From an uncultured Angelakisella sp. (GTDB taxonomy: Bacteria > Bacillota > Clostridia > Oscillospirales > Ruminococcaceae): a stretch of 24,671 nt of DNA. The notes beneath the pieces were generated by a model, which saw nothing but the letters and a program-made list of their open reading frames with translations, was not told where the DNA came from and searched no databases. A program made the translations under genes and the position numbers. Position 1 is the first letter of the stretch. Each line of letters starts with the position of its first letter. The DNA lies in the NCBI GenBank assembly GCA_934524965.1, contig CAKSYU010000028.1:1-24671 (forward strand), given 5' to 3'. Shown in pieces: positions 7,306-14,331 of the stretch.

Positions 7306-8577
7306 GTGGAAAAATGGAAAAGCGCCGCGGCGCACATGGGGGCATACCCTGCCGTGCTGGGCAAATGGCTGGCGGTGGGAGCGCTCATCGGCGGCATCGG
7401 CGGCGGGATTGGCTCGCTGTTCCACATCGGTGTCAACTACGCGACCCGCTGGCGGGCGGCGCACCCGTGGGTGCTGTACCTGCTGCCGGTGCTGGGGCTT
7501 ATCATTGCGGGGCTGTACCGTGTGACCAAGGTAGAGGGCAAGGATACCAACGCGATCATCGAATCGGTACACTTCGGCAAGAATGTGCCGGTGCTGCTGG
7601 TGCCGGTCATCTTCCTTTCCACCGTGCTGACCCATCTGGGCGGCGGCAGCGCCGGTCGTGAGGGCGCGGCGCTGCAGATCGGCGGCGGCATCGGCTTTGA
7701 GGCGGGGCGGCTGCTGCGGCTGGGCGAAAAAGACCTGCCGCTGGCGACCCTTTGCGGTATGAGCGCGGTATTCTCCGCACTGTTCGGCACCCCGCTGACC
7801 GCGACGGTATTCGCCATGGAGGTCATCAGCGTGGGGGTATTCTACTACGCGGGGCTGATCCCGTGCCTTACGGCTTCGCTGGTCGGGTATCTGGTAAGCC
7901 TGCTGATGGGCGTACCGCCCACCCGATTTACAGTGATCGAGCAGGGGCTGGACGTCCGCACCATGCTGCTGGTGATTCTTTTAGCCATCGGCTGCGCGGT
8001 GGTCAGTATCCTGTTCTGCCGCGGCATGCAGGAGACGGGACGGCTGGCGGCGCGGCTTCTGCCCAACCCCTTTTGGAAAGCGGCAGTGGGCGGCGTGCTG
8101 GTCATCGCACTGACGCTGCTGGTGGGGAACACCGACTACAACGGCGCGGGTATGGAGATCGTGGAGCGCGCCATAAGCGGGCAGGCGGAGCCATGGGCGT
8201 GGCTTTGGAAGCTGCTGTTCACCGCCGTGACCATTGGCTTTGGCTTTAAGGGCGGCGAGGTGGTACCCTCGTTCTTTGTAGGCGCCTGCTTCGGGTGCGT
8301 GCTTGGCGGACTGCTGGGGCTGCCGGCGGGCTTCGGTGCCGCCATTGGGCTGGTGGCGGTGTTCTGCGGGGTGGTAAACTGTCCCATTGCCTCGGTATTT
8401 TTAAGTATCGAGCTGTTCGGCACCGGCGACCTTTTGTACTTTGCGATGGCGTGTGCCATCAGCTACCTGCTTTCCGGCTACTGCGGGCTTTACAGCAGCC
8501 AGACCATTCTTTATTCCAAGATGCGCGCGGAATTTATCAATATCCACACCAACGAAAACGAGGAGCACCACGGGTAA
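7306..8577 (+). CDS. CLC-family anion channel or H+/anion antiporter
   Basis: 423 residues with the full set of CLC membrane helices. The selectivity loop GSAGREG (114-120) holds the gating Glu119, and GFKGGEVVPSFF (313-324) replaces the usual G-x-F-x-P loop. The first anion-binding loop is unusual: GKDTNAII (78-85) stands where GSGIPE is expected. At the internal proton-glutamate site after helix F-G (VFAMEV) the second glutamate is missing, with Val173 in its place. These changes are reported for CLC proteins that deviate from chloride/proton exchangers, including the fluoride group, so the transported ion is uncertain. The start is GTG, preceded by GAGGAGGG with 8 bases spacing. It is a single-gene unit with its own promoter and terminator. 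Confidence 0.9.
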   Translation: MEKWKSAAAHMGAYPAVLGKWLAVGALIGGIGGGIGSLFHIGVNYATRWRAAHPWVLYLLPVLGLIIAGLYRVTKVEGKDTNAIIESVHFGKNVPVLLVPVIFLSTVLTHLGGGSAGREGAALQIGGGIGFEAGRLLRLGEKDLPLATLCGMSAVFSALFGTPLTATVFAMEVISVGVFYYAGLIPCLTASLVGYLVSLLMGVPPTRFTVIEQGLDVRTMLLVILLAIGCAVVSILFCRGMQETGRLAARLLPNPFWKAAVGGVLVIALTLLVGNTDYNGAGMEIVERAISGQAEPWAWLWKLLFTAVTIGFGFKGGEVVPSFFVGACFGCVLGGLLGLPAGFGAAIGLVAVFCGVVNCPIASVFLSIELFGTGDLLYFAMACAISYLLSGYCGLYSSQTILYSKMRAEFINIHTNENEEHHG

Positions 8578-8580
8578 GAG

Positions 8581-8630
8581 AATCCCTCCCTCAGCCATAT
8601 GAGAGATATGGCAGGGGGAGGGGATTTTTT
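8581..8630 (+). terminator. Intrinsic terminator after the CLC gene
   Basis: AATCCCTCCCTCAGCCATAT and ATATGGC...GGGGAGGGGATT form a long stem (about 20 bp with small bulges) around a GAGAG loop, ending in six Ts (8625-8630). Confidence 0.9.
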
Positions 8631-8675
8631 GTGCTTCTGAGGGAGAGAGCCGTGGTGCCCGCGGGCGCGGTTCAC

Positions 8676-8704
8676 TTGCGAAGAGAGGGGGACTATGGTA
8701 TCAT
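8676..8704 (+). promoter_or_regulatory. Putative promoter of the TtcA-family gene
   Basis: TTGCGA (8676-8681), 17 bases, TATCAT (8699-8704), 34 bases before the start codon. Confidence 0.6.
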
Positions 8705-8737
8705 AGGGCAGAAACCTTTGAAAAAGGGGGCGGCAGT

Positions 8738-9592
8738 ATGCCAAAGGAAATGACCGCCGGAGAGCTGGCGGAGCGCAGCCTGATCACCAAATACCGCAAG
8801 ACCATCTGGAACCGGTTCATCGGGGGCTGCAAGGATTACGAGCTGATCCAGCCGAATGACCGCATTGCCGTCTGCATCAGCGGCGGCAAAGACAGTATGC
8901 TGCTGGCAAAATGCATGCAGCATTTGCAGAAATACAGCGATTTTCCCTTTGAGGTGGAGTATCTGGTGATGGACCCCGGGTACAGCCCGCCCAATCGGGA
9001 GCTGATCGAGCAGAACGCCCGCGCGCTGGAGCTGCCGATCCGCGTCTTTGAAAGTCCCATCTTCGGAGTGGTGGACGAGGTGGAGGGCGGTTCGCCCTGC
9101 TACCTCTGTGCGCGAATGCGGCGCGGGTATCTCTACAAGGAGGCACAGGCGCTGGGCTGCAATAAAATCGCGCTGGGACACCACTTTAACGATGTGATAG
9201 AGACAACGCTGATGAGTATGCTGTACGGCGCGGAGATCAAAACGATGCTGCCCAAGCTGCACAGCACCAACTTTACGGGCATGGAGCTGATCCGTCCGCT
9301 GTATCTGGTGCGGGAGGAGGATATCATCAGCTGGGGGCAGTATAACCACCTGCGCTTTTTGCAGTGCGCCTGCCGCTTTACCGAGCGGACGGAGCATCAC
9401 GGTGAGGACAGCGCCCGCAAGGAGATGAAGCAGCTGATCGCCGAGATGAAGCGGCATAATAAAAACGTGGATATCAATATTTTCCGCAGTATGCACAATG
9501 TAAACCTTGCCACAGCGGTGGGCTATCGGCTGGGCGATGACGACGAGCTGCACAGCTTTTTGGAGAAATACAACGAGAAAGAGAAAATGTAA
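8738..9592 (+). CDS. TtcA-family tRNA 2-thiocytidine synthetase (PP-loop ATPase)
   Basis: 284 residues. The ATP pyrophosphatase P-loop is SGGKDS at 48-53. CYLC gives Cys121 and Cys124, and Cys210 or Cys212 in QCACRF supplies the third cysteine; this CxxC-plus-Cys set is what TtcA uses to hold its iron-sulfur cluster. GHHFNDVIETTLMSMLYG is the conserved segment after the CxxC motif. TtcA activates C32 of certain tRNAs with ATP and adds sulfur. The residues are all present, so the family is certain, while the exact tRNA base is inferred. AAAGGGGGCGG precedes ATG. It is monocistronic by spacing, after a strong terminator. Confidence 0.88.
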   Translation: MPKEMTAGELAERSLITKYRKTIWNRFIGGCKDYELIQPNDRIAVCISGGKDSMLLAKCMQHLQKYSDFPFEVEYLVMDPGYSPPNRELIEQNARALELPIRVFESPIFGVVDEVEGGSPCYLCARMRRGYLYKEAQALGCNKIALGHHFNDVIETTLMSMLYGAEIKTMLPKLHSTNFTGMELIRPLYLVREEDIISWGQYNHLRFLQCACRFTERTEHHGEDSARKEMKQLIAEMKRHNKNVDINIFRSMHNVNLATAVGYRLGDDDELHSFLEKYNEKEKM

Positions 9593-9624
9593 ACTCTTGT
9601 TGCGGAAATGGGAAGCAGGCGCGG

Positions 9625-9672
9625 TGGACACGACTGATGAGCGTTTGATAGGATAAGGGCATCAATCAAACG
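9625..9672 (+). promoter_or_regulatory. Putative promoter and operator of the XRE regulator
   Basis: TGGACA (9625-9630), 18 bases, TAGGAT (9649-9654). An inverted repeat CGTTTGAT (9642-9649) / ATCAAACG (9665-9672) overlaps the -10 and the expected transcription start. That is where an autoregulating XRE repressor would bind. The repeat is seen; its use by the next gene is inferred. Confidence 0.5.
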
Positions 9673-9685
9673 GAGGTACTTTATA

Positions 9686-10213
9686 ATGAGGCTATCGGAG
9701 AAAATCGTGCAGCTGAGAAAAGAACAGGGGCTTTCCCAAGAGGAACTGGCGGAGCGGTTGGGATTGTCCCGTCAGGCAGTCTCCCGCTGGGAGAGCGGCA
9801 CGGCGCTGCCCGATGCCGGAAATCTGCTGCAGCTCAGCCGGCTTTTTGGCGTGACGGCGGATTACCTGCTGGACGAGGAACGGGAAAGCCCCGAGGTGCC
9901 GACCGCTGCCAATGCCGCAAAGCCTCACCGGACGAATGGAAAGGTGATCGCCGGCGGTGCGATGGCAATGCTGGGCTTTTGGGGGAATGTGATCATCTAT
10001 ATCGCTTCCCGATTTGTGGAGGTGATGATTCCCCGCAAGGTGTGGAGCACTGATCACAGCACGTGGCAATACTGGTGGAACAGCAATGTGACCGGACACA
10101 GCTGGAAGTTCTTTGTGCAGAAATATGATCTGGAATGGATCGTGGCGGCACTGACGGTACTGCTGATCGTGGGTCTGGTGCTGCTGATACGGGAGAAAAG
10201 GAAACAACGGTAA
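9686..10213 (+). CDS. XRE-family regulator with a two-helix membrane tail
   Basis: 175 residues. Residues 1-60 are a standard HTH_3 domain: KIVQLRKEQGLSQEELAERL, then GLSRQAVSRWESG for the recognition helix, then FGVTADYLLDEE. The C-terminal part has two membrane helices, about 86-110 (AGGAMAMLGFWGNVIIYIAS) and 149-168 (EWIVAALTVLLIVGLVLLI), with a Trp/His-rich outside loop between them (STWQYWW). Such membrane-tethered XRE proteins are common in gut Firmicutes and probably sense an envelope or ligand signal, but nothing shows which. The ribosome site is CGGAGG. The next gene starts 27 bases on, so the two form an operon. Confidence 0.88.
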   Translation: MRLSEKIVQLRKEQGLSQEELAERLGLSRQAVSRWESGTALPDAGNLLQLSRLFGVTADYLLDEERESPEVPTAANAAKPHRTNGKVIAGGAMAMLGFWGNVIIYIASRFVEVMIPRKVWSTDHSTWQYWWNSNVTGHSWKFFVQKYDLEWIVAALTVLLIVGLVLLIREKRKQR

Positions 10214-10240
10214 AAGCGGAAAGCAAAAAGGAGGAGAATC

Positions 10241-11752
10241 ATGACTTACGCAGAATTTGCGAAAATGCAGATAGACTTGGGAGCGCTGGGGGCAGAGGGC
10301 GGCAGGAATGCCGTGCGCTACATCTGCACGCCCAAGGGTGCAAACATCTTCGGCTGGGCGGGGGTGGACGGGATCCACTTCTGTACGGTGAAGGGGTGCG
10401 GGGAGACGGTGTTTTCCGTCAGCCCCATGAATATGGGGCAGGACTGCGTGCAGCCCCTCGCACGGGATACGGGCGACTTTTTGCGGCTGCTGCTTGCCTG
10501 CGGAGATACCGCCGCGCTGGAGCAGGCGTGGATGTGGACGGAAGAACAGTTTAAGGACTTCCTGCGGGAAAACCCGCCAACCGAGGAACAGCGGACAGTC
10601 ATGCGGGAGATCGAGGAAAAGTGCGGGTTGACCCCGATGGAGCGCCCGTGGCAATACCTGAAAGAAGTGCGGGCGGAGACCGATTGCTCCATGCTGCGCT
10701 TTGATAAGGAATATGAGGAGCTGCTGCACCCGGAAAAGCGGGAGCCTCAGGAATGGGCAGTCTATTTTGAATACGGCTTCGGCGGCAAAAAGCCCCGCCG
10801 CCGCACCGCCGGCAGCGAGGTGCCATTGAATAAGACCTTCCTGTGGGACGGGGAGGAATGGCTGGCGCCTGCCCTGTACTGCTGCAGTGAGGGGCTGGTG
10901 CTGGATCTTTTGAAAAAGGTGCCGGTGGAGACGCTGCGCCGCTTTGCCGAAAAGTGGGGAATGGACGAAAACGGTGCGCCGCAGCGGGAACTGACCGCGG
11001 AGGAGCAGGACGAATTAGAAGCCGAGAACCCGATGGAGGAACATTTCTGCACAAAGGTAACGGTAAATGGCAGAGAACTGCAGGTAAGCACCGGCTACGG
11101 GAGGATATACTGGTACCCCGATGACGGCTGCCGGGAGGGAGAAGCCGACGGCGTGCTGACGCACTACGGCTTACCGCGGGACTGTGGCTGGGTCATCTGG
11201 CGGCTGTGCTGCCCGTGGGACGGCAAAAAGCTGACCCCCGATACGCTGGAGCTGACGCTGACGGCGGAAAAGACAGCACGGGCGGGCGTGACCTTTACGG
11301 CGGAAGCGGGAAAAGAGGTACCGCTGACCGACCCGCGCACGGGGCTGCCCCACATACTGCGGGTGATTTCCTTGAAGCAGGAAACAATGGAGCAGAACAG
11401 CCTGCTGGCAAGGGGCATGGTCTACCCACGGAAGTACACAGAGCTGCGCTATACGCTGGAGCCGCCGCTGCCGGCAGGGGACTTTACCGTGCAGGACGCC
11501 ACGCCAAACGATGAGGTACACTTTAGCTCTGCGGAGGACGGAATTTCAATGGAGGGCAGCGCCTGCATCGGCATCATCGGCGGGGCGGACGGTCCGACGG
11601 CGGTTTTTGTCACAGGGGAAAAGGGCAAGACCGCCGACGAGGTGCGGACGGCATATTCCTCGCTGCGATATGAACCGGCAAAAACGGTGACATGGCGGAT
11701 CCGTTTTATGGAGCGTCCCAAGGAGGATATAACGGTCGCGCTGCTGCCGTAA
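10241..11752 (+). CDS. Hypothetical 503-aa protein carrying a GIIGGADGPT motif
   Basis: A large soluble protein with no signal peptide; I do not recognise its family. The N-terminal ~170 residues look alpha/beta (GGRNAVRYICTPKGANIFGW, then a helical WTEEQFKDFLREN region). The middle holds acidic, Trp-rich stretches, and the last ~170 residues are beta-rich. Residues 444-453 read GIIGGADGPT followed by AVFVTG. This is the motif of the beta subunit of sodium-pumping decarboxylases, where it lies in the membrane; here it sits in a soluble, beta-rich context. AAAGGAGGAGAATC precedes ATG, 27 bases after the XRE regulator, so the two are probably co-transcribed and end at the terminator 11774-11807. 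Confidence 0.8.
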   Translation: MTYAEFAKMQIDLGALGAEGGRNAVRYICTPKGANIFGWAGVDGIHFCTVKGCGETVFSVSPMNMGQDCVQPLARDTGDFLRLLLACGDTAALEQAWMWTEEQFKDFLRENPPTEEQRTVMREIEEKCGLTPMERPWQYLKEVRAETDCSMLRFDKEYEELLHPEKREPQEWAVYFEYGFGGKKPRRRTAGSEVPLNKTFLWDGEEWLAPALYCCSEGLVLDLLKKVPVETLRRFAEKWGMDENGAPQRELTAEEQDELEAENPMEEHFCTKVTVNGRELQVSTGYGRIYWYPDDGCREGEADGVLTHYGLPRDCGWVIWRLCCPWDGKKLTPDTLELTLTAEKTARAGVTFTAEAGKEVPLTDPRTGLPHILRVISLKQETMEQNSLLARGMVYPRKYTELRYTLEPPLPAGDFTVQDATPNDEVHFSSAEDGISMEGSACIGIIGGADGPTAVFVTGEKGKTADEVRTAYSSLRYEPAKTVTWRIRFMERPKEDITVALLP

Positions 11753-11773
11753 ACAAAACAGAATACCGGAAGG

Positions 11774-11807
11774 TCGGTGCAGCCCCGTGGGACTGCGCCG
11801 ATTTTTT
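11774..11807 (+). terminator. Intrinsic terminator after the 503-aa gene
   Basis: TCGGTGCAG (11774-11782) pairs with CTGCGCCGA (11793-11801), one G-U pair, then TTTTTT (11802-11807). The rest of the gap up to 12057 is A+T-rich and holds only the promoter below; no gene is seen. Confidence 0.85.
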
Positions 11808-11989
11808 GTGGAAAGAAAGCCTCGATTTTGCAGGAACAGATGAAATCAAAATGCGTATAATGAAACGGAAGAAAGACATAAGGTGCAAAAATGACCGTCA
11901 AAATAGACAAAAAACGAGAAAAGCAGGAACATTAAGCGCAAGCGCCGCATAAAAATGAATTATTCTAAAAGAAAAACTTGCAAAAACGC

Positions 11990-12017
11990 TTTACAAAATG
12001 AAATTTAGTGCTATACT
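11990..12017 (+). promoter_or_regulatory. Promoter of the dicarboxylate/amino-acid symporter
   Basis: TTTACA (11990-11995), 16 bases, TATACT (12012-12017), with A-rich sequence upstream of the -35 that would act as an UP-type element. Confidence 0.6.
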
Positions 12018-12056
12018 GTGAAACATATTCAAACTGTGATACGAGGTGTAACCATT

Positions 12057-13304
12057 ATGTCAACCGCTAAAAAGAAACTGTCACTGGCAGGCTGGATCTT
12101 CATTGCACTGATTTTGGGCTGTCTGCTCGGCTGGGGTCTTATCTATCTGCCGGAGGGCGCCGCATTTGCCACCAAATATATAAAGCCCATCGGTACCATC
12201 TTCGTCAACCTGCTCAAGTTCATTGTAGTGCCCATCGTGCTGTTCTCGATGGTGTGCGGCATGATCAGCATGAAGGATATCAAGAAGGTCGGTTCCATCG
12301 GCTGGAAAACGATGGTCTACTACATCTGCACCACCATTGTGGCGCTGGTGATCGGGCTGGTGCTTGCCAATCTCTTTAAGGGCGGCTTCCCGCGGCTTTC
12401 CACCGAGGGGCTGGGCACCTGGGATAAACCGGTGAGCGCCGACTTTATGACCACGCTGGTGGATATCTTCCCCAGCAATATCATTACTCCTTTCGCTAAT
12501 TCCTCGATGCTGCAGATCATTGTCATCGCGCTGTTCATCGGTGCCGGCATTATCCTTGCCGGTGAAAAGGGCAAGCCCGCCGCCGAGCTGTTCGAGAGCC
12601 TGAACGAGGTGTTCATGCGGGTGATGATGTTCATTATCAAGGTTTCTCCCATCGGTGTTTTCTGCATGATGACCTGGGTGGTCGCGGTGCAGGGACCGGA
12701 AATTCTGGGCGACCTTGCCAAGGTGCTGGGTGTTGCCTATCTCGGCTACATTCTGCACGCTGTCATTACTTATTCCATCACTGTCAAGACGATGGGCGGC
12801 ATGAGCCCCATCAAGTTCTTCAAGGGCATGATCCCCGCCATGGCTTTCGCGTTCTCCTCCACCTCCAGCGTGGCGACGCTGCCCATCAATAAGGAATGTG
12901 CCGTGAAGCTGGGCGCCAGCGAGGAGATCTCCTCCTTTGTGCTGCCGTTGGGCGCAACCATCAATATGGACGGTACCGCTGTTTACATGGCGGTAAACAC
13001 CATCTTCCTTGCCTGCTGCTACGGCATGGAGCTGACCATCGGACAGCTTGTGATGGTTGTTGTGACCGCAACCCTTGCCTCCATCGGCACGGCGGGCGTC
13101 AGCGGCGCCGGTGTGGTCATGCTGGCGATGGTGCTGACCAGCGTTGGTATCCCCGTCGAGGGTATTCTGCTCATCTACGGCATCGACCGTCTGTTTGATA
13201 TGGGCCGTACAACCATCAACATCGTGGGCGATGCGGCGTGCGCCGTCATTGTCAGCCGGCTGGAAGCCAAGAAAGAGGCAAAGAAAGCCGCTATGGTGAA
13301 ATAA
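12057..13304 (+). CDS. DAACS-family glutamate/aspartate:cation symporter (GltP-like)
   Basis: 415 residues with eight membrane helices and two re-entrant loops. The HP1 loop is SSTSSVATLP (267-276) and the sodium-site motif in helix 7 is NMDGT (303-307). Helix 8 reads DMGRTTINIVGD (381-392), with Asp381, Arg384, Asn388 and Asp392 in the places that bind substrate and sodium in the archaeal homologue GltPh. The arginine binds the acidic side chain in that family, so an acidic amino acid or dicarboxylate is the likely substrate. The start at 12057 has ACGAGGTG about 10 bases upstream; the frame is open to 12018. It is a single-gene unit closed by the hairpin at 13348-13379. Confidence 0.93.
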   Translation: MSTAKKKLSLAGWIFIALILGCLLGWGLIYLPEGAAFATKYIKPIGTIFVNLLKFIVVPIVLFSMVCGMISMKDIKKVGSIGWKTMVYYICTTIVALVIGLVLANLFKGGFPRLSTEGLGTWDKPVSADFMTTLVDIFPSNIITPFANSSMLQIIVIALFIGAGIILAGEKGKPAAELFESLNEVFMRVMMFIIKVSPIGVFCMMTWVVAVQGPEILGDLAKVLGVAYLGYILHAVITYSITVKTMGGMSPIKFFKGMIPAMAFAFSSTSSVATLPINKECAVKLGASEEISSFVLPLGATINMDGTAVYMAVNTIFLACCYGMELTIGQLVMVVVTATLASIGTAGVSGAGVVMLAMVLTSVGIPVEGILLIYGIDRLFDMGRTTINIVGDAACAVIVSRLEAKKEAKKAAMVK

Positions 13305-13347
13305 TATCAAGACACTTTCTTCTTTTCATAAATCTCTTCCTGAACAC

Positions 13348-13379
13348 AAACCGCGCGGGTCGCATGACCCGCGCGGTTT
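13348..13379. terminator. Bidirectional terminator hairpin
   Basis: AAACCGCGCGGGTC (13348-13361) and GACCCGCGCGGTTT (13366-13379) form a perfect 14-bp stem with loop GCAT. Short A/T tails lie on both sides. It separates the symporter from the convergent HEPN-motif gene. Confidence 0.85.
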
Positions 13380-13396
13380 GCCGTTAATTACTTTGT

Positions 13397-13924
13397 TTAT
13401 TTGCCCAAAAGAAAATACAGCGCAAATCCAAATACCGCAAGCAGAACTGCTGCAAGGAAACACCGCAGTGCAAGGCTGTCTTCTTTTGGCTCTTCCTGTG
13501 TGGCTTTGGTGGGCACAGTGCAGTCGCCAGCTTTTTTCTGGCGTTCGGCTTCCCGCTTTTCCGCCAGCCTCTGCTTCTGCCGCTCACGCTCTTCCTGCTG
13601 CTTTTTTCTCAGCATGGAAAGTGGGTCGGTTTGGGTGAGGATGCTTCTTTCAAATTCTTCAATGAACCGGATATCTTCTTCTGTTGCATACCATTCTTCA
13701 AAGGAGACTTCCCCATGGGAAAGCTGGTTGCGTTTATGTCGTACCTCTTTTAAGGTGCTCAGATATTTTTCCCAGCCGTTTACGGTTCCCCAGCCAATGC
13801 TGCTTTTGGCGGTCATATCGTTGATATAACTTGTTACCCCGTGCTTTTCCCCGTAGATCTGACTGCAAAGCTGCTCCAGCTTACCGAAGCATTCAACCAG
13901 CCTTGTATTTTCCTCATAGTACAT
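13397..13924 (-). CDS. HEPN-motif protein with a C-terminal membrane anchor
   Basis: 175 residues. Residues 1-95 are alpha-helical and contain RNQLSH (65-70), an exact R-N-x3-H motif as found at the active site of HEPN RNases. A highly charged coiled coil follows at about 103-131 (RKKQQEERERQKQRLAEKRE). A single membrane helix at 151-172 ends with a short LLGK tail. No N-terminal signal is present, so the HEPN-like part should face the cytoplasm as a tail-anchored protein. Whether it is an RNase is inferred from the motif alone; a plain structural helical domain is possible. GGGAGGCGGTAAG precedes ATG. No antitoxin-like partner gene is adjacent. Confidence 0.78.
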   Translation of the reverse strand: MYYEENTRLVECFGKLEQLCSQIYGEKHGVTSYINDMTAKSSIGWGTVNGWEKYLSTLKEVRHKRNQLSHGEVSFEEWYATEEDIRFIEEFERSILTQTDPLSMLRKKQQEERERQKQRLAEKREAERQKKAGDCTVPTKATQEEPKEDSLALRCFLAAVLLAVFGFALYFLLGK

Positions 13925-13958
13925 CTTACCGCCTCCCTTGCACAGCTTTTCCAGCTAC

Positions 13959-13987
13959 AGCATACCACAATGCAGGCAGTGGGGCAA
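13959..13987 (-). promoter_or_regulatory. Putative promoter of the HEPN-motif gene
   Basis: On the minus strand TTGCCC (13987-13982), 17 bases, TATGCT (13964-13959), about 35 bases before the start. Confidence 0.5.
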
Positions 13988-13989
13988 GG

Positions 13990-14057
13990 TCTCTCCATCT
14001 CCGCCAAATAAAAAAGGAGCCAAAAGGCTCCTTTTTTATTTGGCGGAGATGGAGAGA
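13990..14057 (-). terminator. Terminator of tRNA-Ser with a 32-bp perfect stem that includes the tRNA 3' end
   Basis: Bases 13990-14021 are the exact reverse complement of 14026-14057, with loop AAAA. The inner part (GGAGCC/GGCTCC flanked by A6/T6) is an ordinary two-way terminator. The outer 17 bp copy the last bases of tRNA-Ser, including CCATCTCCGCCA, so the tRNA 3' end itself forms one arm of the stem. Confidence 0.9.
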
Positions 14058-14132
14058 TTCGAACTCTCGAACCGCTTTTGACGGTTACACGATTTCCAGT
14101 CGTGCGCCCTCGACCAACTAGGCGACATCTCC
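14041..14132 (-). tRNA. tRNA-Ser (anticodon GGA)
   Basis: The minus strand folds as a class II tRNA. The acceptor stem is GGAGATG / CATCTCC, with discriminator G and encoded CCA (14043-14041). The D-loop contains AGTTGGTCGAGGGC. The anticodon arm is CACGA-CTGGAAA-TCGTG with anticodon GGA (plus-strand TCC at 14095-14097). A long variable arm (ACCGTCAAAAGCGGT-like) and the T arm GAGAG-TTCGAAT-CTCTC complete it. A long variable arm with GGA means serine. It reads UCC and UCU codons. Confidence 0.97.
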
Positions 14133-14175
14133 ATGTCGTGATCAGGACGGTCAAGTAAAGCCCTGACGAGAATTC

Positions 14176-14204
14176 ATTATACCGTATCACCGGCGCAAAA
14201 GCAA
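14176..14204 (-). promoter_or_regulatory. Promoter of tRNA-Ser
   Basis: On the minus strand TTGCTT (14204-14199), 17 bases, a perfect TATAAT (14181-14176), about 44 bases before the mature 5' end. Confidence 0.7.
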
Positions 14205-14265
14205 CCCCTTTTTTACAAAAAAGTTGCGGCAGAACACAATTTTTGCACTGTGGGCAAAGAAAGGA

Positions 14266-14294
14266 TTGCACGAGCGCCCTGGGCGTACTATAAT
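14266..14294 (+). promoter_or_regulatory. Promoter of asnS
   Basis: TTGCAC (14266-14271), 17 bases, a perfect TATAAT (14289-14294). Only ~37 bases separate it from the ATG, so no T-box leader can fit. Confidence 0.75.
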
Positions 14295-14331
14295 ATTATA
14301 AATCACTTTCGGAAAAAAGGAAGGAAGTCCC

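Noticed and set aside
13990..14057. Prophage or island attachment site at tRNA-Ser
   Set aside because: The tRNA 3' copy is inverted, not direct, and no integrase gene is nearby.
14134..14331. T-box riboswitch before asnS
   Set aside because: The promoter -10 is only ~37 bases from the start codon, so no leader of T-box size can exist.
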